A DNA stretch of 37,998 nucleotides from Myxococcales bacterium (GTDB lineage Bacteria; Myxococcota_A; Polyangia; Haliangiales; Haliangiaceae): positions 1 through 37,998 of the forward strand of contig JAEUJY010000030.1 in the NCBI GenBank assembly GCA_016794525.1. Reading direction: 5' to 3'. Numbering within the stretch: position 1 is the stretch's first letter; each line of letters opens with the position of its first letter. Below the pieces are notes generated by a model. The model did no database searches, was not told the origin of the DNA, and saw only the letters and a program-made list of their open reading frames with translations. The position numbers and the translations under genes are program-made. This document shows, piece after piece, positions 15,898-23,753 of the stretch.

Positions 15898-15948
15898 CGT
15901 TCGATTCTATCGCACAGTGACTCGCAACCATCGTGGCTAGTCGAACGA
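15897..15948. promoter_or_regulatory. LysR/SnoaL divergent control region with inverted repeat
   Basis: TCGTTCGA (15897-15904) and TCGAACGA (15941-15948) are perfect inverted copies 36 bases apart. The left arm touches the LysR start codon and a minus-strand -10, TAGAAT (15904-15909). Probable operator for the LysR protein. Confidence 0.45.
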
Positions 15949-15997
15949 CCCTCGCGGCGCCATCGTGGGGTCACGGGCGGCGCACCCCGCGCCCGCC

Positions 15998-16004
15998 GAG
16001 GAGG
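15998..16004 (+). promoter_or_regulatory. Shine-Dalgarno of the SnoaL-like gene
   Basis: GAGGAGG five bases before the ATG at 16010. It fixes this ATG as the start rather than an upstream in-frame codon. Confidence 0.75.
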
Positions 16005-16009
16005 CCCCG

Positions 16010-16426
16010 ATGAACCGTTCCGATGCCGTCGCCACCGTCTCGCGCTTCTACCAGCAGGCCCTCACCGTCAGCCCCGGCGGCGACAGCACCGCGGTGCTGA
16101 CCGCGCTGCTGGCCGACGACTTCCAGTCGATCAACAGCCGGGAGGTGAAGCCCAAGGCCGCGCTGATCAAGCAGATCGAGTTCTTCTGGAAGCTGGTCCC
16201 CGACCTGACCTGGACCCCGCAGCAGTACGTCGTCGAGGGCGACCACGTCGTCGTGCGCAGCGTCGCCACCGGCACGCCGCGCGGCACCTTCATGGGCCTC
16301 GAGGTCGACGGCGCGCGGTCGTTCCGGATCGACACCATCGACATCCACGAGCTGGCCGGCGGCCGGATCCAGCGGGTCCACCACCTCGAGGACTGGGCCA
16401 CCGCGATGCGGCAGCTGCGCGGGTGA
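16010..16426 (+). CDS. SnoaL/NTF2-like fold protein
   Basis: 138 residues. The pattern fits the SnoaL-like polyketide-cyclase/NTF2 fold: an N-terminal helix (VSRFYQQAL), ALLADDFQSINSREVKPKAALI for the cone entrance, FFWKLVPDLTWTPQQYVVEGDHVVV for the central strands, and RFR/IDTIDIHELAGGRIQRVHHLEDW at the end. Such proteins bind or isomerise small hydrophobic molecules or have unknown roles; no polyketide genes are nearby. It is divergent from the LysR gene, its likely regulator, and ends seven bases before the convergent lipoprotein gene. Confidence 0.8.
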   Translation: MNRSDAVATVSRFYQQALTVSPGGDSTAVLTALLADDFQSINSREVKPKAALIKQIEFFWKLVPDLTWTPQQYVVEGDHVVVRSVATGTPRGTFMGLEVDGARSFRIDTIDIHELAGGRIQRVHHLEDWATAMRQLRG

Positions 16427-16432
16427 GCCGGC

Positions 16433-18724
16433 TCAATCCACGCGCGGGCACTGCACGTCGGTCGCGACGTCGTCGTTGTTGGTCTCGTCGCACTCGGCGA
16501 CCATGCCGGGCGGCGCGTCGACGGTGACGAAGTAGTCGGTCGGCGCCGCCGGATCGGCGACGGTCGTGGTGAGGATCGTCGACTGGCCGGGCAACAGCGG
16601 CACCGTCGTCATCGCCATGCCGACCACCGGGCCGGCCGCCGACGTGCCGCGGTGGAACGCGACCGCGACGCCGGGGCGCACGCCGAGCGCGCCGCGGTTG
16701 GTGACCCGCGCCCGCAGCACCAGCTGGCCGCCGTCGCAGGTGTCGAGCCCGATCGACAGGTCGACCGCGAGATCGGGGGCGTTGAAGACGCCGTCGCCCT
16801 GGACGTTCTGCCGGTAGTTGTTGAGGCCCGGCGTCGCCCAGTTGTCGTCCTCGACCATCGGCACGTTGCCGGCCGAGGTGGCGTTGGTGACGTGGTACGC
16901 GTGCTGGGTCCACACCCGCCGGGTCGGCACCCACTGATCGCGGGCGTCGCCGTAGACGTACAGGCCGCGCCGGGGCGTCACGCCCGGGCAGTCGGTGCCG
17001 GCGTTGGAGTCGTTGGCGACCACCATGATCTCGGAGTTGCCGTCGCCGTCGACGTCGACCACCAGCGGGTACTCGTGGATCGTGCCGGTGGTCGACGGGA
17101 TCGTCAGCTGCACGCGGCCGTCGGTGCCCGAGTACACCCGCATGTAGCACTCGTCGTTGTAGACGACCTCGGCGGCGCCGTCGCCCTGGAAGTCGAACAC
17201 CGACGAGCCCGACGCGTTCGACGACAGGTCCTGGGTCGCCTGCGACCAGCGCGCGAAGATCGCGCCGGCGGCCGGCGTCGGCGTCACGCCGGTCAGGTCC
17301 TCGCCGGGCCGGGCCAGATCGTAGAGCGAGTAGCTGTGGCCGCCGGCGACGCCGATCTCGGGCCGGCCGTCGCCGTCGAAGTCGGCGATCGTCGGCGGGC
17401 CGCCGCGGTTCTGGGTGGCGCCGCCCGGGATGTTGAACGGCTGGGTGCGCAGCGCCGCGCTGGTGCACGCCGCGCCGGTGGGATCGCGCCCGCACCACAA
17501 CAGGCCGGTGCGGCCGTCGAGCACGTGGACCTGGGCGCTGGCGGTCAGCACCACCTCGGGGTGGCCATCGGCGTCGAGGTCGGCGATCGCCGGGTAGCCG
17601 TCGGCGCCGGCGTAGGTCCAGTACGCGGTGACCGTCGCCGACGCCGGCGGCCCGGCGTTCCAGGTGACGCGCCACGCCTGCTTGCCGGTGATGATCTCGG
17701 GGCGGCCGTCGCCGTCGAGGTCGGCGACCGCGGCGATGCCGCCGGTGTACGTGGCGTTGGTCCCGAGCGTCGGCCCGGCGCCGTTGCCGCCCTGATCCCA
17801 CAGCACCGTGCCGTCGTGATCGAGCAGCGCGCCGCCGATGACGACCTCGGCCATCGGGTCGGCGTCGAAGTTGGCCAAGGTCACCGCGGCGTTCTCGATC
17901 GTGAAGCGATGCGCCGCGCCGCCCGGATCGTGCGAGGTCCACAGCACCGCGCCGGTGCGATCGATCGCGACGATCAGGCTCTTGAACGCGGCGTCGACCC
18001 GCGACGCGTAGATCACGTCGGGGCGCGCGTCGCCCGAGACGTCGCCCAGCGCGATCGTCGAGCGGCCGTGCGAGCCGTAGCTGGTCGGCGGGTTGTTGGC
18101 GATCGGCGGCACCAGCACGCCGCCGGTGCGGCCGTCGAGGATCGCGATCCGGCCGCCGGGGAAGCCGGCGCCGTCCTGCTGGGTCAGGTTGACCACCACC
18201 TCGGGCGGGCCGATCCCGTCGAGGTTCGCCACCACCGGGATCGAGATGATCTGGTCGGCGGTGTAGGCCCACTCCTGGGTGACCATCAGGTCGTTGAACT
18301 GCGGCACCAGCTCGCAGGTCAGCGGATCGGGCTGCGGCAGGCACTGGCCGAGCGTCGGCTCGCAGAACTGGCCGGGCTCGCAGTCGTACGAGTCGCCGCA
18401 CGCCGCGCCGGGCACGACGCACGCGGCGGCCAGGCACACCTCGCCGGCGTTGCAGCAGGTGGTGAGGTCGGCGCCGCAGTGGACGCCGCTGGTGCACGCG
18501 GCCAGGCAGCGATCGTCGACGCACTCGTTGCCGGCGGCGCAGCAGGTGGCGGGCGAGCCGCACAGCGTGCCGCCGGTGCACAGGTCGGCGTCGATGCCGG
18601 CGTCGGCCAGCACCGCGTCGACGCCGGCGGCGTCGGGGTCGCCGCCGCCGGGGGTGTTGCGGCCCCCGCAGGCGGCCAGGGTCAGCGCGAGGGCGATCGT
18701 CCCGTACCAGCGTCGATCGAACAT
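16433..18724 (-). CDS. FG-GAP/VCBS-repeat lipoprotein with Cys-rich N-terminus and CARDB end
   Basis: 763 residues. The lipobox is LTLAAC with Cys19. Residues 25-50 are an Asp/Ala linker, and residues 49-140 hold about 18 cysteines in two related units (CC.AGNECVDDRC, CCNAGEVCLAAAC) as in myxobacterial 'tryptophan synthase alpha chain'-type misannotated surface proteins. Residues 150-640 carry FG-GAP repeats with Ca-binding-like loops (ADLDGDGRPEI, ADLDADGHPEV, ADFDGDGRPEI, VDVDGDGNSEI), implying a beta-propeller. Residues 650-763 resemble a CARDB adhesion domain (VTNRGALGVRPGVAVAFHRG, ECDETNNDD). Likely a surface-exposed binding protein. TACGCT lies seven bases before the ATG. Confidence 0.88.
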   Translation of the reverse strand: MFDRRWYGTIALALTLAACGGRNTPGGGDPDAAGVDAVLADAGIDADLCTGGTLCGSPATCCAAGNECVDDRCLAACTSGVHCGADLTTCCNAGEVCLAAACVVPGAACGDSYDCEPGQFCEPTLGQCLPQPDPLTCELVPQFNDLMVTQEWAYTADQIISIPVVANLDGIGPPEVVVNLTQQDGAGFPGGRIAILDGRTGGVLVPPIANNPPTSYGSHGRSTIALGDVSGDARPDVIYASRVDAAFKSLIVAIDRTGAVLWTSHDPGGAAHRFTIENAAVTLANFDADPMAEVVIGGALLDHDGTVLWDQGGNGAGPTLGTNATYTGGIAAVADLDGDGRPEIITGKQAWRVTWNAGPPASATVTAYWTYAGADGYPAIADLDADGHPEVVLTASAQVHVLDGRTGLLWCGRDPTGAACTSAALRTQPFNIPGGATQNRGGPPTIADFDGDGRPEIGVAGGHSYSLYDLARPGEDLTGVTPTPAAGAIFARWSQATQDLSSNASGSSVFDFQGDGAAEVVYNDECYMRVYSGTDGRVQLTIPSTTGTIHEYPLVVDVDGDGNSEIMVVANDSNAGTDCPGVTPRRGLYVYGDARDQWVPTRRVWTQHAYHVTNATSAGNVPMVEDDNWATPGLNNYRQNVQGDGVFNAPDLAVDLSIGLDTCDGGQLVLRARVTNRGALGVRPGVAVAFHRGTSAAGPVVGMAMTTVPLLPGQSTILTTTVADPAAPTDYFVTVDAPPGMVAECDETNNDDVATDVQCPRVD

Positions 18725-18731
18725 CGAGGCC

Positions 18732-18737
18732 AGCGTA
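18732..18737 (-). promoter_or_regulatory. Putative -10 (TACGCT) for the FG-GAP lipoprotein
   Basis: TACGCT on the minus strand, seven bases before the ATG at 18724; no Shine-Dalgarno. Predicted leaderless start. Confidence 0.45.
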
Positions 18738-18823
18738 GCCCGTCCGATGTGGCGGCCACAACGCGCGGGTGCGGCGGAGTGGCGCGCGACGGTTGGTCAT
18801 CTGGTCCACGCCGCCAGCGAGGG

Positions 18824-18829
18824 CATGGT
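18824..18829 (+). promoter_or_regulatory. Putative -10 (CATGGT) for the peroxidase gene
   Basis: CATGGT six bases before the ATG at 18836, in a 111-bp divergent region. Follows the local spacing rule. Confidence 0.35.
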
Positions 18830-18835
18830 GCGCGC

Positions 18836-19984
18836 ATGAAGTCGCTACTTCGCGTCGCGTTGTTCCTGTCCGTCACCGCCGCCGCCACCGGCTGCGGCAA
18901 GAAGTCGTCCGAGGGCGATCCCGCGGCGGCCCCGCCGCCGCCCACCACCGCGCAGCCCGCCGCGCCGACGCCGACCGCGCCGGCCCCGACGCCGCCGCCG
19001 GCGCCCGCGGCCCCGACCACGCCCGACAAGGCCCAGGTCGCGGCGCTGTTCAAGCCGCTGCCAGCCAACTTCGACGACGCCGCCGCGCCGCCGTCGGACG
19101 CGATGGTGGCGCTGGGCCAGCAGCTGTACTTCGACACCCGGCTGTCGAAGAACCAGGACGTCTCGTGCAACACCTGCCACGCGCTCGACAAGTTCGGCGT
19201 CGACGGCCTGGCCACGTCGAAGGGCCACAAGGGCCAGCTCGGCACCCGCAACTCGCCGACCGTGCTCAACGCGGCCGGCCACTTCGCGCAGTTCTGGGAC
19301 GGCCGGGCGGCCACCATCGAGGAGCAGGCCAAGGGGCCGGTCCTCAACCCGGTCGAGATGGCGATGCTCGACGACGCGCACGTCGTCGCGGTGCTGAAGT
19401 CGATCCCCGACTACGCCGCCGCGTTCGGCAAGGCGTTCCCCGGCCAGCCCGACGCCGTCACGTTCGACAACATGGCCAAGGCGATCGGCGCGTTCGAGCG
19501 CAAGCTGGCGACGCCCGGCCCGTTCGACAAGTACCTGGCCGGCGACGAGGCGGCGCTGTCCGACGACGCCAAGCACGGCCTCGCGGTGTTCATGGCGTCG
19601 GGCTGCACCGGCTGCCACACCGGCCCGCTGCTCGGCGGCACGATGTACATGAAGACCGGCCTGACCGCGCCGTACGCCGACACCACCGACACCGGTCGGT
19701 TCGCGGTGACCAAGGTCGAGACCGACAAGTTCATGTTCAAGGTGCCGAGCCTGCGCAACGTCGCCAAGACCGCGCCGTACTTCCACGACGGCAAGATCGC
19801 CGACCTGCCGGCCGCGATCCGCGAGATGGGCAAGCTGCAGCTCGGCAAGACCTTCACCGACGACGAGGTGAAGTGGATCGGCGCGTTCCTCGACTCGCTC
19901 ACCGGCGAGGTGCCGGCGGCGCTGGTCACGGCGCCCAAGCTGCCGAAGTCGGGCCCGAAGACGCCCAAGCCCGATCCGTCGTGA
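18836..19984 (+). CDS. Di-heme cytochrome c peroxidase (CcpA/MauG family), lipoprotein
   Basis: 382 residues. The signal peptide ends in AAATGC with Cys20 as predicted lipid site, followed by an 60-residue Pro/Ala/Thr linker. Two heme-binding motifs are present: CNTCH at 111-115 and CTGCH at 257-261, the spacing expected for bacterial di-heme peroxidases. Other family marks are LGQQLYFDTRLSKNQDVSCNTCH, GTRNSPTVLNA and FKVPSLRNVAKTAPYFHDG. The family reduces H2O2 in the periplasm using c-type electron donors, or modifies proteins (MauG). The lipid anchor and long linker are less usual. A basic Pro/Lys tail ends the protein. Divergent from the FG-GAP lipoprotein. Confidence 0.93.
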   Translation: MKSLLRVALFLSVTAAATGCGKKSSEGDPAAAPPPPTTAQPAAPTPTAPAPTPPPAPAAPTTPDKAQVAALFKPLPANFDDAAAPPSDAMVALGQQLYFDTRLSKNQDVSCNTCHALDKFGVDGLATSKGHKGQLGTRNSPTVLNAAGHFAQFWDGRAATIEEQAKGPVLNPVEMAMLDDAHVVAVLKSIPDYAAAFGKAFPGQPDAVTFDNMAKAIGAFERKLATPGPFDKYLAGDEAALSDDAKHGLAVFMASGCTGCHTGPLLGGTMYMKTGLTAPYADTTDTGRFAVTKVETDKFMFKVPSLRNVAKTAPYFHDGKIADLPAAIREMGKLQLGKTFTDDEVKWIGAFLDSLTGEVPAALVTAPKLPKSGPKTPKPDPS

Positions 19985-20024
19985 GCCCGTAGCGATCGGC
20001 GCGCGGCCGCCGCGTCGCGCCCGG

Positions 20025-20993
20025 TCACGGGACCAGGTAGCGGATCGCCAGCGCGACGCTGGCGCGGTCGAGCTGCGCCTCGTCGGTGGCGCCGTCGGCG
20101 TCGGTGGCGGTCGGCAGGCTCAGCCGGAACTGCGTGTAGCGGTTGCGGGCGGCGCGGTCGGCCTCGAGCGCGGCGGTCACGTCGAGCGACGGCGCCAGGT
20201 TCAGGCGGGTGCCGAACTCGCCCATCGTCGCGAAGCTGGTGCTGGCGAACGCGGCCGCCGACGGCGGCGTGAACGCGACGTGGTCGAGCGAGATCGCCGC
20301 GCCCAGCGCCCACGGCGAGCCGACCGGGTCGAGCTGCTGCGCGGTCACGCGGGCGCTGGCGATCGCGACGGTGGCGGCCGGCATGCGGTCGCGATCGAAC
20401 GTCAGGAGCGCGCGGTGCGGCTGGTTGTTGCGATCGTCGCCGACGCCGAGCGGGCCGCTGGTGCTGGGCGTCGTCGTGGCCGGGGTCACCGTCGCCGAGT
20501 GGGCGTCGTCGAGCGACGTCGTCCACGCCAGCTCCTTGAGCGTCGTGAACCGCAGCGCGCCCGCCGCGACGAGGCCGTCGCCGGTGCGATCGGTCGCGGC
20601 GGTGCCCAGCGAGATCGCGTAGGCGCGCGCGGCGACCGCGGCGGGATCGAGCCCCGCGCCGGTGGCGTAGGCCAGCGGCGCCGCGGGCGTGATCGTCAGC
20701 TGATCGCCGGCGGCGTTCCACGCCAGCGCCACCTCGCCCAGCGCGGCGGCGTCGAGCGCGGCCGCCACCGAGGCCGCGTCCATCGGCTCGCTGAACGCGA
20801 TCGTGATCGTGGCGTCGGCGGCGACGCCGGTGGCGCCGTCGGCGGGGGTGGTCGCGACGATGCGCGGCGCGGCGCCGGCCACCGCGGCGTCGGGGCCGGC
20901 CTCGCCGCCGTCGACACCGCCGCAGGCGGCGACCGGCACGGCCAGGGCCAGGGTCGAGAACAGGGACAGGCGGATACGGGCACGCTGCGGCAT
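20025..20993 (-). CDS. Lipoprotein with bacterial Ig-like (Big_5/SbsA-type) domain
   Basis: 322 residues. Signal peptide with lipobox AVPVAAC, Cys24, then GGVDGGEAG. Residues 38-150 look like a bacterial Ig-like domain (RIVATTPADGATGVAADATITIAFSEPMD is its classic opening, with LTITPAAPLAYATG later). Residues 165-322 form a second beta-rich domain, somewhat like DNRLRE carbohydrate/adhesion-associated domains (ARVTAQQ, RTRL-type strands; inference). Probably surface-attached with a binding role. The ATG at 20993 was chosen because GAGGAG lies seven to twelve bases upstream and the signal peptide starts there; the longer frame adds ten residues. Confidence 0.78.
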   Translation of the reverse strand: MPQRARIRLSLFSTLALAVPVAACGGVDGGEAGPDAAVAGAAPRIVATTPADGATGVAADATITIAFSEPMDAASVAAALDAAALGEVALAWNAAGDQLTITPAAPLAYATGAGLDPAAVAARAYAISLGTAATDRTGDGLVAAGALRFTTLKELAWTTSLDDAHSATVTPATTTPSTSGPLGVGDDRNNQPHRALLTFDRDRMPAATVAIASARVTAQQLDPVGSPWALGAAISLDHVAFTPPSAAAFASTSFATMGEFGTRLNLAPSLDVTAALEADRAARNRYTQFRLSLPTATDADGATDEAQLDRASVALAIRYLVP

Positions 20994-21074
20994 CGGACGG
21001 CTCCTCGGTAGCGCGGGCACCACGCCCGCTCCCTGGCTACGTGCGCGCCGCCGCGCCGCGGTTCACCGAAATCG

Positions 21075-22127
21075 TCAGCGCACCCGCACCATGTCGGTGG
21101 TGGCGAAGCCGCGCGGCGGCCGGGCGGCGACGTCGACGAAGCCGAACTTCGCGTACAGCCCCTGGGCGTCGCGGGTGCCGAGCATGACCGTCGCGGTCGC
21201 GCGCACCGCCGGGTGATCGAGCACCAGCCGGGTCAGCGCCTGGCCGACGCCGCGGCCGCGCCACGCCGGCGCGACGATCACGTCGTAGATCCAGCCGCGC
21301 TTGGCGCCGTCGCTGATGGCGCGCGCGCTGCCGATGATCGCGCCAGCGGCGTCGGTGGCGCCGACCCACGCCGTCGAGCCGCGCTGCGCGGCGGCCAGCT
21401 CGGCCCGGGTGAAGCCGGTGTTCCAGTAGGTGCCGTCGAGCAGCGCCGCGACCTCGTCGGCCGCGGCCGCCGGCAGCCACGGGTGCAGCGTCACGTCGGG
21501 CGGCGCGGCCAGGAACGCCGGGGTCGGCGCGCCGGGGTTGGCGGCGCGCACCAGCGCGATCGCGCGCGGATCGCCGGGCTCGCCGCGCTGCCACAGCGAG
21601 GTCAGGAGCGCCGCGACCTCGGCCGGCTTGCGGTTCTGCGCCAGCTTGGCCTTGCCGGCGACCTGATCGAGCCGGATGCCCGCGACCAGCAGGCCGTTGA
21701 CCGCGGCGCGGTACATCGGGTCGTCGTGGGTGATCGGGCGGTGGCCGCCGCCGGGCTGCAACACCTCCATCAGCGCCTGCAGCGCCCGGGCCTTCTGCGC
21801 GGGATCGGTCAGCTCCTCGATGACGCCGTGGACCGCGACGCTGCGGTAGTAGGTGGTCGCCGGGCACGCCTTCACCGGGTCGAAGAACGTGCTCGGCACC
21901 GTCGCGACCAGCTCCTCGGCGACCGCCACCGCGGCCCGCCCGACCGCGCCGGTCTTCTCGCCCTTGGGCGCGCTGTGGAACGCCAGGTAGTCGTCGACGA
22001 CGACGCCGTGCAGCGTGCGCAGCAGCGGCGCGCCGTCGGGCGTGGTCGACGCCAGGTGGAACGCGGTCTGGGTGGCCAGGAAGGCGCGGGCCTCGGCCGG
22101 GGTCATCTCGAACTCGGTGCGACGCAT
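21075..22127 (-). CDS. PNPOx-like flavin split-barrel / GNAT acetyltransferase fusion
   Basis: 350 residues in two domains. Residues 1-210 resemble the FMN-binding split barrel of PNPOx/PaiB-type proteins (AFHLASTTPDGAPLLRTLHGVV, FHSAPKGEKTGAVGR, CPATTYYRSVAVHGVIEEL), ending with the GKAKLAQNR motif typical of that group. Residues 215-350 are a GNAT domain: IYDVIVAPAWRGRGVGQAL holds the acetyl-CoA RxxGxG loop and VMLGTRDAQGLYAKFGF the last helices. No signal peptide. Together they suggest a cytoplasmic enzyme acting on an amine, with a flavin- or PLP-binding module; the reaction is unknown. CAGGGT lies six bases before the ATG. Divergent from a MocR regulator with an inverted repeat between. 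Confidence 0.85.
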   Translation of the reverse strand: MRRTEFEMTPAEARAFLATQTAFHLASTTPDGAPLLRTLHGVVVDDYLAFHSAPKGEKTGAVGRAAVAVAEELVATVPSTFFDPVKACPATTYYRSVAVHGVIEELTDPAQKARALQALMEVLQPGGGHRPITHDDPMYRAAVNGLLVAGIRLDQVAGKAKLAQNRKPAEVAALLTSLWQRGEPGDPRAIALVRAANPGAPTPAFLAAPPDVTLHPWLPAAAADEVAALLDGTYWNTGFTRAELAAAQRGSTAWVGATDAAGAIIGSARAISDGAKRGWIYDVIVAPAWRGRGVGQALTRLVLDHPAVRATATVMLGTRDAQGLYAKFGFVDVAARPPRGFATTDMVRVR

Positions 22128-22133
22128 GGCCCT

Positions 22134-22139
22134 ACCCTG
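22134..22139 (-). promoter_or_regulatory. Putative -10 (CAGGGT) for the PNPOx-GNAT gene
   Basis: CAGGGT, six bases before the ATG at 22127. The left operator arm (22148-22155) falls within its spacer/-35 zone. Confidence 0.35.
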
Positions 22140-22147
22140 CCGCGGCG

Positions 22148-22192
22148 CTGGTCTATCCAGGAGTACCAGTCTCGCAAACTCGGCTAGACCAG
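22148..22192. promoter_or_regulatory. Probable MocR/PdxR operator
   Basis: CTGGTCTA (22148-22155) and TAGACCAG (22185-22192) form a perfect inverted repeat, with a half-match AGTACCAG at 22163-22170. The TGGTCTA core resembles the site I recall for actinobacterial PdxR (TGGwCTA). It lies between two divergent putative promoters. Confidence 0.6.
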
Positions 22193-22222
22193 TTCACCTC
22201 GGCCGCCGCCGCCCGGTAGGCT
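22193..22222 (+). promoter_or_regulatory. Putative promoter of the MocR gene
   Basis: TTCACC (22193-22198) and TAGGCT (22217-22222) are 18 bases apart; -10 ends ten bases before the ATG. The -35 abuts the right operator arm, which suggests autoregulation. Confidence 0.5.
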
Positions 22223-22232
22223 CGATCGCGCC

Positions 22233-23753
22233 ATGGTCCACCGCCCGCGGCCGCCGCTCGTCGCCTCCACCGGGCCGCGCTTCCTGGCGATCGCCCGGGC
22301 CATCACCGACGACATCCGCCGCGGCGTGCTGGTGCCGGGCGCGCGCCTGCCGTCGAGCCGGGCGCTGGCCCGCGACCTCGACGTCCACCGCAACACCGTC
22401 CTGGCGGCGCTGGCCGAGCTCGAGGCCCAGGGCTGGATCGCCACCCAGCCGGCCCGCGGCACGTTCGTCTCCGACGCGCTGCCGGCGCAGCTCGGGCGCG
22501 CCGCGCCGCCGCACCGCGCGCGGGCCGGGTTCACGCTGCCGCCGGCGCCGATCGCGCCGCGCGGCGTCGCCACCCACGGCCGTGGCGTGATCGCGCTCGA
22601 CGCCGGCGTGCCCGACCCGCGCGGCTTCCCGGTCGACGCGCTGGCCCGCGCCTGGCGGCGGGTCGTGCGGCGCTCGGGCCGGACGCTGCTCGGCTACGGC
22701 CCGCCCGAGGGCCACCCGGCGCTGCGCGCGGCGCTGGCGGCGCTGGTGCGGACGCTGCGCGCGGTGCCGGCCACCGCCGAGCACGTGCTGGTCACCCGCG
22801 GCAGCCAGATGGCGCTCGACCTGTGCGCGCGGGCGCTGCTGCGGCCCGGCGACCGGGTCGCGGTCGAGGCGCTCGGCTACGTGCCGTCGTGGCACGCGCT
22901 GACCCTGGCCGGCGCCGAGCTGGTGCCGATCGGCGTCGACGGCGAGGGCCTCGACGTCGCAGCGCTGGCCCGGGCCCACGCCCGCGCGCCGATCCGCGCG
23001 CTGTACACGACGCCGCACCACCAGTACCCGACGACGGTGACGATGAGCGCGGCGCGGCGGCTGGCGCTGATGGCGCTGGCCCGCCGCCACCGCTGGGTGG
23101 TCATCGAGGACGACTACGATCACGAGTTCCACTACGACGGCCGGCCGGTGACGCCGCTGGCCGCCGACGATCCCGACGGCCACGTCGTCTACGTCGGGAC
23201 GCTGTCGAAGGTGCTGGCGCCCGGGCTGCGGCTGGGCTTCGTCGTCGCGCCGCCGCCGGTGATCGCCCAGCTCGCGACCTGGCGCGCGGCGATGGATCGC
23301 CAGGGCGATCAGCCGATGGAGGCGGCGGTCGCCGAGTTCATCGACGACGGCGAGCTCGAGCGCCACATGCGCCGGATGCGCGTCCTGTACCAGGCGCGGC
23401 GCGACGCGCTGGTGGCGGCGCTGGCGGCCCGGCTCGACGGCGTCGTCGCCGCGCCGTGCCCGCGCGGCGGCATCTCGCTGTGGGCGCCGGTCGCGCCCGG
23501 GGTCGACGTCGCGGCCTGGGCCGCCGCCGCCGCCGCGCAGCGCGTGCTGATCGCGCCCGGCGCCCGCTACACCTTCGACGGCCACGAGCCCGGCGCGCTG
23601 CGGCTGGTGTTCGCCCCCAGCACGCCGGCCGAGCTCGAGCGGGCGGTCGCGGTGATGGCCGCGACCGCGCCGCGCGCTACTTCCCGATCACCTTCCGCGA
23701 CTGGGTCAAGGCGCCGAGGCGCGCCTTCCGGATCTTCGCCTCCTCGGCGGTGA
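22233..23753 (+). CDS. MocR/PdxR-type regulator (GntR HTH + aminotransferase fold)
   Basis: 506 residues. Residues 12-75 are a GntR winged helix (RFLAIARAITDDIRRGVL, LPSSRALARDLDVHRNTVL, ARGTFVS). Residues 105-485 are a class I aminotransferase-like domain: GYGPPEGHPALRAAL, TTPHHQYPTT, EDDYDHEF with the pyridine-binding Asp, and GTLSKVLAPGLRLG with Lys326 as PLP lysine. Such proteins sense PLP and control vitamin B6 or amine genes. The divergent PNPOx-like fusion fits as a target. The last 25 residues are basic, lie beyond the fold and overlap the convergent acidic-protein gene by 77 bp, so the stop may be reached only by read-through of non-conserved sequence. Confidence 0.92.
   Translation: MVHRPRPPLVASTGPRFLAIARAITDDIRRGVLVPGARLPSSRALARDLDVHRNTVLAALAELEAQGWIATQPARGTFVSDALPAQLGRAAPPHRARAGFTLPPAPIAPRGVATHGRGVIALDAGVPDPRGFPVDALARAWRRVVRRSGRTLLGYGPPEGHPALRAALAALVRTLRAVPATAEHVLVTRGSQMALDLCARALLRPGDRVAVEALGYVPSWHALTLAGAELVPIGVDGEGLDVAALARAHARAPIRALYTTPHHQYPTTVTMSAARRLALMALARRHRWVVIEDDYDHEFHYDGRPVTPLAADDPDGHVVYVGTLSKVLAPGLRLGFVVAPPPVIAQLATWRAAMDRQGDQPMEAAVAEFIDDGELERHMRRMRVLYQARRDALVAALAARLDGVVAAPCPRGGISLWAPVAPGVDVAAWAAAAAAQRVLIAPGARYTFDGHEPGALRLVFAPSTPAELERAVAVMAATAPRATSRSPSATGSRRRGAPSGSSPPRR

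Noticed and set aside
16652-19984. 1110-codon open frame on the plus strand across the FG-GAP gene
   Set aside because: Only its last 382 codons (peroxidase) are real. The rest is Arg/Gly/Ala-rich sequence opposite a clear lipoprotein gene, a GC-rich shadow frame.
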